From NORP23 sp050302475 (GTDB lineage Bacteria > Pseudomonadota > Alphaproteobacteria > Rhodobacterales > Rhodobacteraceae), in NCBI GenBank assembly GCA_050302475.1, contig JBNLBF010000005.1, forward strand, positions 62,001-126,000: a DNA stretch of 64,000 nt. The letters are read 5' to 3'. Each line of letters opens with the position of its first letter. The stretch's first letter is position 1. The notes below the pieces were generated by a model, which had not been told where the DNA came from, made no database searches, and was given only the letters and a program-made list of their open reading frames with translations. Positions 43,635 to 51,455 of the stretch are shown here, in pieces. The position numbers and the translations under genes were made by a program.

Positions 43635-43649
43635 TCAAGGAATCACCCT

Positions 43650-43982
43650 ATGCCAGACACTGATCTCAACCGCATTTTCTCGGCACTGTCCGACCCGACC
43701 CGCCGTGCTATCGTCGCGCAGCTCCGGAACGGCGAAGCCTTGATCAAGGACCTCGCGGAACCGTTTGACATGACCCTCCCGGCGGTCATCAAACATGTGA
43801 ACATCCTCGAAGAGGCTGGTCTTATCACCCGCCGGCAGGAGGCCCAGCGAAAACCGATCCGCCTACAACCAGAACCGCTGAAAGAGCTTGCCGCTTGGCT
43901 GCAGGATTACGCCGCCATGTGGGAGGGACGTTTCCAGCAACTCGAATCCATCATGAAAGACATTGAAAGGACCAAAGAATGA
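43650..43982 (+). CDS. ArsR-family repressor, module 2
   Basis: This 110-residue paralogue of the first ArsR has the same opening (LSDPTRRAIVAQLRNGEALI) and the helix-turn-helix MTLPAVIKHVNILEEAGLI. It overlaps the second SRPBCC gene by 4 bases. The recognition helix differs from module 1, in line with its different operator. Confidence 0.88.
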   Translation: MPDTDLNRIFSALSDPTRRAIVAQLRNGEALIKDLAEPFDMTLPAVIKHVNILEEAGLITRRQEAQRKPIRLQPEPLKELAAWLQDYAAMWEGRFQQLESIMKDIERTKE

Positions 43983-44452
43983 AACAGACCGTCAGCGGCA
44001 CCACCGTCACCCTTACTGCCAACAATCAGGTTCGCATTGAGCGGGATTTCAACCTCACCGCCGCGCAACTGTTCCAGGCGCACACGGATCCGGCGCTGAT
44101 CCGCCAATGGATGAGTGGCATGCCCGGCTGGTCCCTGCCGGTTTGCGAGGTCGACCTGCGCGTCGGGGGGACTTACCGGTGGGAATGGGCAAGTCCGGAT
44201 GGCGCAAAAATGGCGGTTGGCGGCACCTTTAAGGAAATCGTCCCCAACACGCGACTGGTTCAGTCCGAAATCTATGACGACCCATGGTATCCCGGCGGCT
44301 GTGATGTCGCCCTCAGTTTCAGTGATAGCAGCCCAAGCCTGGTTATGCTCCTCACCTACGAGGACCCGGCCGCCCGCGATATTGCCCTGCAAACCGGCAT
44401 GTCGGATGGGTTGGAAATCGGGTACAAACGCCTCGACAGCCTGTTTTCCTGA
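43979..44452 (+). CDS. SRPBCC (AHSA1-like) protein, module 2
   Basis: This 157-residue SRPBCC fold protein contains RDFNLTAAQLFQAHTDPALI, RQWMSGMPGW and VDLRVGGTYRWEW. It is paired with the second ArsR gene as in module 1. The two SRPBCC proteins are clearly diverged, so the modules are not a recent duplication. Confidence 0.85.
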   Translation: MKQTVSGTTVTLTANNQVRIERDFNLTAAQLFQAHTDPALIRQWMSGMPGWSLPVCEVDLRVGGTYRWEWASPDGAKMAVGGTFKEIVPNTRLVQSEIYDDPWYPGGCDVALSFSDSSPSLVMLLTYEDPAARDIALQTGMSDGLEIGYKRLDSLFS

Positions 44453-44554
44453 TCCGTAAGCCTCTGCCCGCCGTATCTTAGGACATAACGCCCTTGTGAG
44501 GCGGCGGGCGCTCTCCGTCTGTTATACTCGGGCCATTCAGAAGGAGGTTTTTAT

Positions 44555-45343
44555 ATGACACAGTCTCGACGCACGTTCCTTGCCGGAACCGCCGCAACTG
44601 GTATTGTCACGATTATTCCCTTTACCACCCGCGCCATGGGGCATGGAGGCGACATGTTTGAAACATCCCAGGGACCCGTTACCGTTCACCCGATTGAGCA
44701 TGCTTCGGTCGTGCTGGAAACACCGGTTGGCGTGATCTATGTCGATCCGGTTGGCGATCCGGGCCAGTATGACGGTCTGCCCGCACCCGATCTGGTGCTT
44801 GTGACGCATGAGCATGGCGATCATTACAATGCGGAAACGCTCGCGGCGCTGATCCCATCCGATCAACCGACCCCGTTGGTGACCAACCCGGCCGTGTACG
44901 ACATGCTGTCCGATGACATGAAAGCCCGCGCAACAGCCCTCGCCAATGGCGACACGATGAGCTTTGCCGGCACCGTCATCGACGCCATCCCGGCCTATAA
45001 CACGACCGAAGGGCGCACGAATTTCCATCCGCAGGGCCGTGACAACGGCTATGTGCTGACAATGGGCGACTACCGGATCTATATCTCGGGTGATACCGAG
45101 GATATTCCCGAAATGCGCGCGCTGGCCAATATCGACCTGTGCTTCCTGTGCATGAACCTGCCGTTCACGATGGACGCCAACGCGGCGGCCTCCGCCGTGC
45201 AGGAATTCCAGCCGACCTATGTCTACCCTTACCACTATCGTGGCCGGGATGGTGGCACTCAGGACCCGCAAGAATTCGCGGCGCTGGTTGGTGATGCAAC
45301 ACAGGTCCAGTTTGGGGATTGGTATGGGGAAGGGGCGTCCTAA
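44555..45343 (+). CDS. Exported metallo-beta-lactamase-fold hydrolase (Tat signal)
   Basis: This 262-residue protein has an N-terminal twin-arginine motif (QSRRTFLAG) and a hydrophobic stretch, then the metal motif THEHGDHYN (His85, His87, Asp89, His90). DNGYVLTMGDYRIYISGDTE supplies the later metal aspartate region. It resembles UlaG-like / Zn-dependent hydrolases with a periplasmic location. The substrate is unknown. A strong AAGGAGG site precedes it and a 12-pair terminator follows. Confidence 0.82.
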   Translation: MTQSRRTFLAGTAATGIVTIIPFTTRAMGHGGDMFETSQGPVTVHPIEHASVVLETPVGVIYVDPVGDPGQYDGLPAPDLVLVTHEHGDHYNAETLAALIPSDQPTPLVTNPAVYDMLSDDMKARATALANGDTMSFAGTVIDAIPAYNTTEGRTNFHPQGRDNGYVLTMGDYRIYISGDTEDIPEMRALANIDLCFLCMNLPFTMDANAAASAVQEFQPTYVYPYHYRGRDGGTQDPQEFAALVGDATQVQFGDWYGEGAS

Positions 45344-45364
45344 ATAGTCAGCTTGCCCGGACTC

Positions 45365-45406
45365 AAAGCGCCAGCCGCCAGAACCATCCTACCGGGCTGG
45401 CGCTTT
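45365..45406 (+). terminator. Terminator after the MBL-fold gene
   Basis: AAAGCGCCAGCC pairs perfectly with GGCTGGCGCTTT across an 18-base interior and runs into TTTCG. Confidence 0.75.
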
Positions 45407-45544
45407 CGAAAAACAGCGGCACGATAAAATTGGAAATGATGCGGCGACCAAAAATTGCCCACCACTAACTGGTCAGCGCCACCCCGCAGGTGGCGCTCGC
45501 CCTTCCGGCAGATCTCACACGCCGTGCCTCTCCGTCTTCGCCCC

Positions 45545-45573
45545 TTGCACCCCACACCAATCCCCTTTATACG
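45545..45573 (+). promoter_or_regulatory. Promoter of the rplO block
   Basis: TTGCAC and TATACG are separated by 17 mostly C/A bases, nearly the same arrangement as upstream of rpmC. About 98 bases of leader follow before rplO. The rest of the 328-base spacer after the MBL-fold gene shows the terminator and nothing else I can name. Confidence 0.65.
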
Positions 45574-45671
45574 CACCCCGCTGGCCCCACTTGGGTCAGA
45601 ATCAAACGTAACGCCGTGTTTGCCCCTTTCGTCGCAATCGGGGGGTAGTTCCGGCAAAAGGAGAGTGCGAC

Positions 45672-46130
45672 ATGAAATTGAATGAACTGCGCGATAATGA
45701 AGGCGCAACAAAATCCCGCAAACGTATCGGTCGTGGCCCCGGCTCCGGCAAAGGTAAAATGGGTGGCCGTGGTATCAAAGGTCAGAAATCCCGTTCGGGT
45801 GTAGCGATCAATGGCTACGAGGGTGGCCAGATGCCGCTCTACCAGCGTCTGCCGAAACGCGGCTTTAATGTGCCGAACCCAAAGAAACATGCGGTTATCA
45901 ACCTCGGCATTTTGCAGAAATTCATCGACGCGAAGAAAATCGACGCGAAGAAGCCGATCACCGAGGATACTCTGGTCGAATCCGGCCTCGTCCGTCGCAA
46001 GCTGGACGGTGTGCGTGTACTGGCCAAGGGTGAGCTGACCGCCAAAGTTGACCTGACCGTCACCGGCGCATCTAAATCTGCTGTCGAAGCCATTGAGAAG
46101 GCTGGCGGCAAGATCACACTGCCGGCATAA
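45672..46130 (+). CDS. rplO: 50S ribosomal protein L15
   Basis: This 152-residue L15 has the Gly/Arg-rich N-terminus (KRIGRGPGSGKGKMGGRGIK, GQKSRSG) that threads into 23S rRNA. It begins the last ribosomal block; secY follows after about 130 bases. Confidence 0.98.
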   Translation: MKLNELRDNEGATKSRKRIGRGPGSGKGKMGGRGIKGQKSRSGVAINGYEGGQMPLYQRLPKRGFNVPNPKKHAVINLGILQKFIDAKKIDAKKPITEDTLVESGLVRRKLDGVRVLAKGELTAKVDLTVTGASKSAVEAIEKAGGKITLPA

Positions 46131-46258
46131 GCGACCCAATCGGCGCGAAAGCCTTGTGAGGGCACGTCCTGTGCCCTACATCAGACAAGTGAAATTATTT
46201 TCGCGCCGCTGGCTCCCGTCAAAAACGGGTCGGCGGCGCACTGTTGGGAGGGCCTTTA

Positions 46259-47611
46259 ATGGCGTCAGCAGCGGAACAAATGGCAGCCAACCTCAGCTGG
46301 GGTTCCTTCGGCAAGGCCAAAGAGCTTCAACAACGTATCTGGTTCACGCTGGGTCTTCTGATCGTTTACCGGATCGGAACATTCATTCCCATCCCGGGAA
46401 TCGATATGGGCCAGTTCCGGCAGTTCTTTGAACAGAACCAGGGTGGCGTGGGCGGAATGCTCAACATGTTCACTGGCGGGGCGATCGGAAATATGGCGAT
46501 CTTCACGCTGGGGATCATGCCCTATATTTCGGCCTCGATCATCGTCCAGCTTCTGGCGTCGATGGTACCGCAGCTGGAACAGCTGAAGAAAGAAGGCGAG
46601 CAGGGCCGCAAAAAAATCAACCAATACACGCGCTACGGCACCGTATTGCTGGCGACTGTGCAATCCTACGCGATTGCTGTCGGGCTGGAGAGTCAGGGCC
46701 TCGCTTCCGATCCCGGACTGTTCTTCCGCGCCTCCGTGATGATCACGCTGGTCGGGGGAACAATGTTCCTGATGTGGCTGGGTGAGCAGATCACCGCCCG
46801 CGGTATCGGTAACGGGATCTCGCTGATCATTTATGTGGGTATCATCGCAGGTTTGCCGCGCGCATTGGCACAGTTCTTCGAATCCGGTCGGACGGGCGCC
46901 ATTAGCCCCGGCATGATCATCGGGGTTCTGGTCATGGTCGTCGTGGTGATCGCCTTCATCGTGTTCGTTGAGCGAAGTTTGCGCAAAATCCATGTCCAGT
47001 ATCCAAAACGTCAGGTTGGCAACAAGGTATATGGCGGCGAAAGCAGCCACCTGCCGATCAAGCTGAACCCGGCAGGCGTTATCCCGGCGATCTTCGCCTC
47101 GACCCTGTTGCTGTTGCCAACAACCCTGTCGGCGTTTGCCGGACCGGAAAGCTCCGGTTGGGTATCGACGCTGGCAGCCTATATGGGCCGCGGGCAGGCG
47201 CTCTATATGATCTTCTTTGCCGCGATGATCATCTTCTTCGCCTATTTCTACACCTTCAACGTCACCTTCAAGACCGAGGATGTCGCCGACAACCTCAAGA
47301 AACAGGGTGGCTTTGTGCCGGGCATCCGTCCCGGGGCCAAGACGGCGGAATATCTGGAATATGTGCTGAACCGTCTGCTGGCGGTCGGCGGTATCTATCT
47401 GGCGGCGGTCTGCCTGTTGCCGGAATTCCTGATCGCACGCTCGTCCATCCCGTTCTACTTCGGTGGTACGTCCGTGCTGATCGTTGTGTCGGTGACGATG
47501 GACACGATCAACCAGGTGCAATCGCATATGCTGGCGCACCAGTATGAAAGCCTGATCGAGAAATCCAAACTGCGCGGGAAAAACCGTGCGAAGGCAAGGG
47601 GACGTCGATGA
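46259..47611 (+). CDS. secY: Preprotein translocase subunit SecY
   Basis: This 450-residue protein with ten transmembrane helices forms the Sec channel. LGIMPYISASIIVQLLASMVP and GNGISLIIYVGIIAGLP lie in the pore region. The cytoplasmic loop with YPKRQVG and the C-terminal basic tail are normal. I chose the ATG after GGGAGG; an in-frame TTG five codons upstream covers that site and is unlikely. The stop overlaps adk by 4 bases. Confidence 0.98.
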   Translation: MASAAEQMAANLSWGSFGKAKELQQRIWFTLGLLIVYRIGTFIPIPGIDMGQFRQFFEQNQGGVGGMLNMFTGGAIGNMAIFTLGIMPYISASIIVQLLASMVPQLEQLKKEGEQGRKKINQYTRYGTVLLATVQSYAIAVGLESQGLASDPGLFFRASVMITLVGGTMFLMWLGEQITARGIGNGISLIIYVGIIAGLPRALAQFFESGRTGAISPGMIIGVLVMVVVVIAFIVFVERSLRKIHVQYPKRQVGNKVYGGESSHLPIKLNPAGVIPAIFASTLLLLPTTLSAFAGPESSGWVSTLAAYMGRGQALYMIFFAAMIIFFAYFYTFNVTFKTEDVADNLKKQGGFVPGIRPGAKTAEYLEYVLNRLLAVGGIYLAAVCLLPEFLIARSSIPFYFGGTSVLIVVSVTMDTINQVQSHMLAHQYESLIEKSKLRGKNRAKARGRR

Positions 47612-48189
47612 ATATCATTCTGCTCGGGCCACCTGGCGCGGGGAAGGGGACACAGGCGGGACGTCTGGTTTCTGACCGGGGCATGGTGCAGCTGTCCACC
47701 GGGGACATGCTGCGCGCCGCCCGGACCTCGGGCACCGAAATGGGAAAGATCGTCGCTGATGTTATGGATCGCGGGGATCTTGTCACTGACGAGATCGTCA
47801 TTGGCCTGATCCGCGAACAGCTGGAAAATGGCAAATCCGGTGGTGGATTTATCTTTGACGGCTTCCCGCGCACGCTGGAACAGGCTGACGCGCTGGGCGC
47901 ACTGATGGATGAAATGGGCCTGACGCTTGATCATGTGATCGAGATGCAGGTGAATGACGATGTGCTGGTCGACCGTATCGTCGGTCGCGCTGAGGAGGCC
48001 CGCAAAGCCGGTCAGCCGGTCCGCGCCGATGATAACGAGGAAAGCTTGAAAGTGCGGCTGTTAGCCTACTACAAGCAGACCTCGCCATTGATCGGCTACT
48101 ACTATGCCAAGGGCATGTTGGAGAGTGTCGATGGTCTCGGTGCCATTGACGAAGTTTCCGCCGAAATCGCGTCCGTTCTGGACGCTTAA
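47608..48189 (+). CDS. adk: Adenylate kinase, short form
   Basis: This 193-residue enzyme interconverts ATP + AMP and two ADP. The P-loop GPPGAGKGTQ (residues 7-16), the FDGFPRTLEQAD segment and the short lid region (DRIVGRAEEARKAG) are visible; the long zinc-type lid is absent. secY-adk order is common in alphaproteobacteria. No rpmJ is found between adk and rpsM. Confidence 0.97.
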   Translation: MNIILLGPPGAGKGTQAGRLVSDRGMVQLSTGDMLRAARTSGTEMGKIVADVMDRGDLVTDEIVIGLIREQLENGKSGGGFIFDGFPRTLEQADALGALMDEMGLTLDHVIEMQVNDDVLVDRIVGRAEEARKAGQPVRADDNEESLKVRLLAYYKQTSPLIGYYYAKGMLESVDGLGAIDEVSAEIASVLDA

Positions 48190-48208
48190 CAAAGCCTGAA
48201 TTAATGGG

Positions 48209-48236
48209 TTGACGAAGGGGCGGGGAATCCTATACT
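48209..48236 (+). promoter_or_regulatory. Promoter of the alpha operon (rpsM)
   Basis: TTGACG and TATACT are 16 bases apart, 20 bases after the adk stop. The predicted transcript has a leader of about 160 bases ahead of rpsM with one terminator-like hairpin. Confidence 0.65.
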
Positions 48237-48318
48237 CCGCCCACTTTCCGGATAGGAGAGTCGCTCGCATACGCTTTTCAAATATGGCGCGGGATACTCG
48301 GCCCTATAACGGGGCAAA

Positions 48319-48345
48319 GGGCCCACCGAATTTGGTGGGCTTTAG
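48319..48345 (+). promoter_or_regulatory. Terminator-like hairpin in the rpsM leader
   Basis: GCCCACC pairs perfectly with GGTGGGC around GAATTT and is followed by TTTAGTTG. It lies between the promoter and rpsM, so it could be an attenuator for the alpha operon, or a terminator of adk transcripts if the promoter is elsewhere. Confidence 0.5.
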
Positions 48346-48402
48346 TTGTGAAAAAAGGTTCTGGAACTACGGAACCGCAAACGAGAGAATTGGAGGCCAG
48401 AT

Positions 48403-48771
48403 TTGGCACGTATTGCTGGGGTTAACATCCCGACCAACAAACGGGCGGTGATTGCCCTTACTTATATCCACGGTATCGGAAACCATTCCGCCAAGCAGAT
48501 CCTCGAAGCCACGGGCATCGACGATACGCGCCGTGTTAACGAATTGTCGGATGCTGAAGTTTTGGCCATCCGCGAACATATCGACGCGAATTACACCGTT
48601 GAAGGTGACCGCCGTCGTGAAGTTCAGATGAATATCAAGCGACTGATGGACCTGGGTTGCTATCGCGGCCTGCGTCATCGTCGTGGTCTGCCGGTTCGCG
48701 GTCAGCGCACCAGCACCAACGCCCGCACCCGTAAGGGTAAAGCCGTCGCCATCGCCGGCAAAAAGAAATAA
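48403..48771 (+). CDS. rpsM: 30S ribosomal protein S13, TTG start
   Basis: This 122-residue S13 contacts tRNA and the large subunit from the 30S head. MARIAGVNIPTNKRAVIALT and the C-terminal RHRRGLPVRGQRTSTNARTR are diagnostic. No ATG gives this N-terminus; the start is TTG, preceded by GGAGG at good spacing. A TTG start may lower translation of a gene that otherwise needs high output. Confidence 0.97.
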   Translation: MARIAGVNIPTNKRAVIALTYIHGIGNHSAKQILEATGIDDTRRVNELSDAEVLAIREHIDANYTVEGDRRREVQMNIKRLMDLGCYRGLRHRRGLPVRGQRTSTNARTRKGKAVAIAGKKK

Positions 48772-48785
48772 GGAGGGCTTGAACC

Positions 48786-49175
48786 ATGGCACGTGAAAAA
48801 GTTCGCACGAAGAAAAAGGTCAAAAAGAATATCACCACGGGTGTTGCCCACGTGAATTCTTCCTTCAACAACACCAAAATCCTGATCTCTGACGCGCAGG
48901 GCAACGCCATTTCCTGGTCGTCCGCTGGCACGATGGGTTTCAAGGGTTCGCGGAAATCCACCCCGTATGCTGCACAGATGGCTGCTGAAGACGCAGGCAA
49001 AAAAGCGCAGGAACATGGGATGAAGACGCTGGAAGTCGAAGTGCAGGGTCCGGGTTCGGGCCGTGAGTCCGCGCTGCGCGCGCTGGCTGCACTGGGCCTC
49101 AACATCACGTCGATCCGCGACGTGACCCCGATGGCGCATAACGGCTGCCGTCCGCCGAAGCGTCGTCGCGTCTAA
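48786..49175 (+). CDS. rpsK: 30S ribosomal protein S11
   Basis: This 129-residue S11 lies on the platform near the E site. NITTGVAHVNSSFNNTKILI and the ending PMAHNGCRPPKRRRV are standard. It follows rpsM by 14 bases. Confidence 0.98.
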   Translation: MAREKVRTKKKVKKNITTGVAHVNSSFNNTKILISDAQGNAISWSSAGTMGFKGSRKSTPYAAQMAAEDAGKKAQEHGMKTLEVEVQGPGSGRESALRALAALGLNITSIRDVTPMAHNGCRPPKRRRV

Positions 49176-49289
49176 AACGGTTTTTGATTATGGTCCGCGC
49201 CCGGTCATTTTCCGGGCGTGGACTTTCGCACTTTCACCTCGGGCGTTCCCGGACCGGATCCAGTCGGGAACAAGTATGGAGGCCATAAT

Positions 49290-50306
49290 ATGATCCATAA
49301 GAATTGGCAGGAACTCATCCGCCCAACGTCCCTTGACATCAAGCCGGGTGCAGACAGCCTGCGCACCGCTACCGTGGTTGCAGAACCGCTGGAACGCGGC
49401 TTTGGCCTGACGCTCGGGAACGCACTGCGTCGTGTTCTTTTGTCCTCGCTTCAGGGGGCTGCGATCACGTCGGTGCAGATCGACAATGTTCTGCATGAAT
49501 TCTCGTCCGTTGCGGGTGTGCGCGAAGATGTCACCGACATCGTTCTGAACCTCAAAGGCGTCGCGATTGCGATGGAGGTTGAGGGTCCGAAAAAAGTTGC
49601 TGTTTCCGCAACCGGCCCGGGTGTTGTGACCGCAGGTGATATTGCCGAAACGGCTGGGATCACGGTCCTGAACAAAGACCACGTGATCTGCCACCTCGAT
49701 GATGGCGCGAACCTCTACATGGAACTGACGGTTGAGACCGGCAAAGGCTATGTCGCGGCGGACAAGAACCGCCCCGAGGATGCGCCGATCGGCCTGATCT
49801 CGGTCGATGCGCTCTACTCGCCGGTCAAGAAAGTGTCTTACAAAGTTGAACCGACCCGTGAAGGTCAGGTTCTAGACTATGACAAGCTGACATTGTCGAT
49901 TGAAACCGACGGGTCGATCTCGCCGGAAGATTCTGTCGCATTCGCGGCACGCATTCTGCAGGATCAGCTTTCGATCTTCGTCAATTTCGACGAACCCGAA
50001 GCCGCTGGCCGTCAGGACGACGAGGACGATCTGGAATTCAACCCGCTGCTGCTGAAGAAAGTGGACGAGTTGGAATTGTCTGTCCGCTCGGCAAATTGCC
50101 TGAAGAACGACAATATCGTTTATATCGGCGATCTGATCCAGAAAACCGAAGCCGAGATGCTGCGCACCCCGAACTTCGGCCGTAAATCTTTGAACGAAAT
50201 CAAAGAAGTGCTGACCGGCATGGGCTTGCATCTGGGTATGGACATCGTCGATTGGCCGCCTGAAAACATCGAAGAGATCGCGAAGAAATTCGAAGATCAC
50301 TTCTAA
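49290..50306 (+). CDS. rpoA: DNA-directed RNA polymerase subunit alpha
   Basis: This 338-residue alpha subunit has an N-terminal assembly domain (FGLTLGNALRRVLLSSLQGA) and a C-terminal domain that binds UP elements and activators (RSANCLKNDNIVYIGDLIQ, NEIKEVLTGMGLHLGMDI). I chose the ATG giving MIHKNWQELIRP, the usual N-terminus. In enterobacteria rpsD lies between rpsK and rpoA; it is absent here, as is usual in alphaproteobacteria. Confidence 0.98.
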   Translation: MIHKNWQELIRPTSLDIKPGADSLRTATVVAEPLERGFGLTLGNALRRVLLSSLQGAAITSVQIDNVLHEFSSVAGVREDVTDIVLNLKGVAIAMEVEGPKKVAVSATGPGVVTAGDIAETAGITVLNKDHVICHLDDGANLYMELTVETGKGYVAADKNRPEDAPIGLISVDALYSPVKKVSYKVEPTREGQVLDYDKLTLSIETDGSISPEDSVAFAARILQDQLSIFVNFDEPEAAGRQDDEDDLEFNPLLLKKVDELELSVRSANCLKNDNIVYIGDLIQKTEAEMLRTPNFGRKSLNEIKEVLTGMGLHLGMDIVDWPPENIEEIAKKFEDHF

Positions 50307-50438
50307 GATCTGCGGGGCGGTTCACGCCGCCCCCGAAATGCCCGGATCTGCCGGGGAACATCTGGGCAATCCCGCCCCAAGGAGATGCGGTTCACACGCA
50401 AATGGCCGCCAGACAAAGTATAAAGAAGGAATTAACCG

Positions 50439-50864
50439 ATGCGTCATGGTAACGGATACCGCAAACTAAACCGCACACACGAGCACCGCAAAGCGATGTT
50501 CGCGAACATGGTCTGCTCGCTGGTCGAGCATGAACAGATCAAAACCACGCTGCCCAAAGCCAAAGAGCTGAAGCGCATCATTGATAAAATGATCACGCTC
50601 GGCAAAAAAGGCGACCTGCATTCCCGCCGCATCGCGCAGAGCCGGATGAAGCAGGAAGAGGCCGTGAAGAAACTTTTCGACGTCCTTGGCCCGCGCTACG
50701 CCGAACGTCAGGGTGGTTACACCCGCGTTCTGAAAGCTGGCTTCCGCTATGGCGACATGGCCCCGATGGCCATCATCGAACTGGTGGATCGTGATGTCGA
50801 CGCCAAAGGCGCAGCTGACAAAGCCCGCGTTGCCGAAGAAGAAGCGGCGGCGCTGGAGGAATAA
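50439..50864 (+). CDS. rplQ: 50S ribosomal protein L17
   Basis: This 141-residue L17 has the conserved start MRHGNGYRKLNRTHEHRKAM and the GGYTRVLKAGFRYGDMAPMA segment. An acidic/alanine C-terminal tail follows. It ends the alpha operon; a terminator stands 22 bases downstream. Confidence 0.98.
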   Translation: MRHGNGYRKLNRTHEHRKAMFANMVCSLVEHEQIKTTLPKAKELKRIIDKMITLGKKGDLHSRRIAQSRMKQEEAVKKLFDVLGPRYAERQGGYTRVLKAGFRYGDMAPMAIIELVDRDVDAKGAADKARVAEEEAAALEE

Positions 50865-50885
50865 TCTTCCGAACATCTGATTATG

Positions 50886-50913
50886 ACGGCCCGGCGATTG
50901 TCGGGCCGTTTTC
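50886..50913 (+). terminator. Terminator after rplQ
   Basis: ACGGCCCG pairs with CGGGCCGT around an 8-base loop and is followed by TTTTCG. Confidence 0.85.
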
Positions 50914-51455
50914 GTTTGGGCTGTGGGGAGAGAAACGTACCCCCTTCAACCCGATATTAACCATTCCACGCTATAACCCTGCGCTGTCAGGCCGGACTTG
51001 AAACGTCCATTGGGGTTATTCGCGCCGGGCAGTAAACTACCAATCACTTCGCTTGTCCGACTGCGGTCGCCAAGTCAGAGATGGGAGCCGCTTCACCTGA
51101 AGTCGGACGCCCAGCGCGAAAACCTTTCGCCAAGTGTGATCTTCAAACCCCGAAGATCAGAGCCAGAGGGTTTGGCAACCTCCTCCGAGATATTCGCGAA
51201 ATTCAGGTGCTGTCCTCGGCAGACGCCTCTTTTTTCGTGCCTTTTTCAGTGAACGCTCCTGCCCGGGATCAAGGCGACAGCCGCCGGGCGAACGCCTGCC
51301 CGTCCCGGAGGGCTGGCACTCGCATTTAGCACCAAAACAAACACCGAGGCGCAGCTAATGGCACGAAGGGTCAGGCGCGACAGGCGGGAGGCCCTTTCTC
51401 TCGCCACAAGCTTTCGCTAAGAAAGTCGAAAGACTTTCGGATATATTTGCTGCTC
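50914..51455. other. Long intergenic region with no recognised feature
   Basis: About 540 bases between the rplQ terminator and the lipase-like gene. Short frames exist but lack start signals and family features. I see no tRNA or known RNA fold. Near the right end a purine/pyrimidine repeat (CGAAAG/CTTTCG, around 51430) can form a small hairpin just ahead of the next gene. Confidence 0.4.

Noticed and set aside
42806..44452. Recent tandem duplication of one ArsR/SRPBCC module
   Set aside because: The two copies are too diverged in both proteins and in the operators for a recent duplication.
48190..48402. rpmJ (L36) between adk and rpsM
   Set aside because: No short frame with the L36 cysteine pattern is present; the region holds a promoter and hairpin only.
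50998..51329. Open frames of about 80 codons after rplQ
   Set aside because: Two overlapping frames compete, neither has a start signal or protein-like features.
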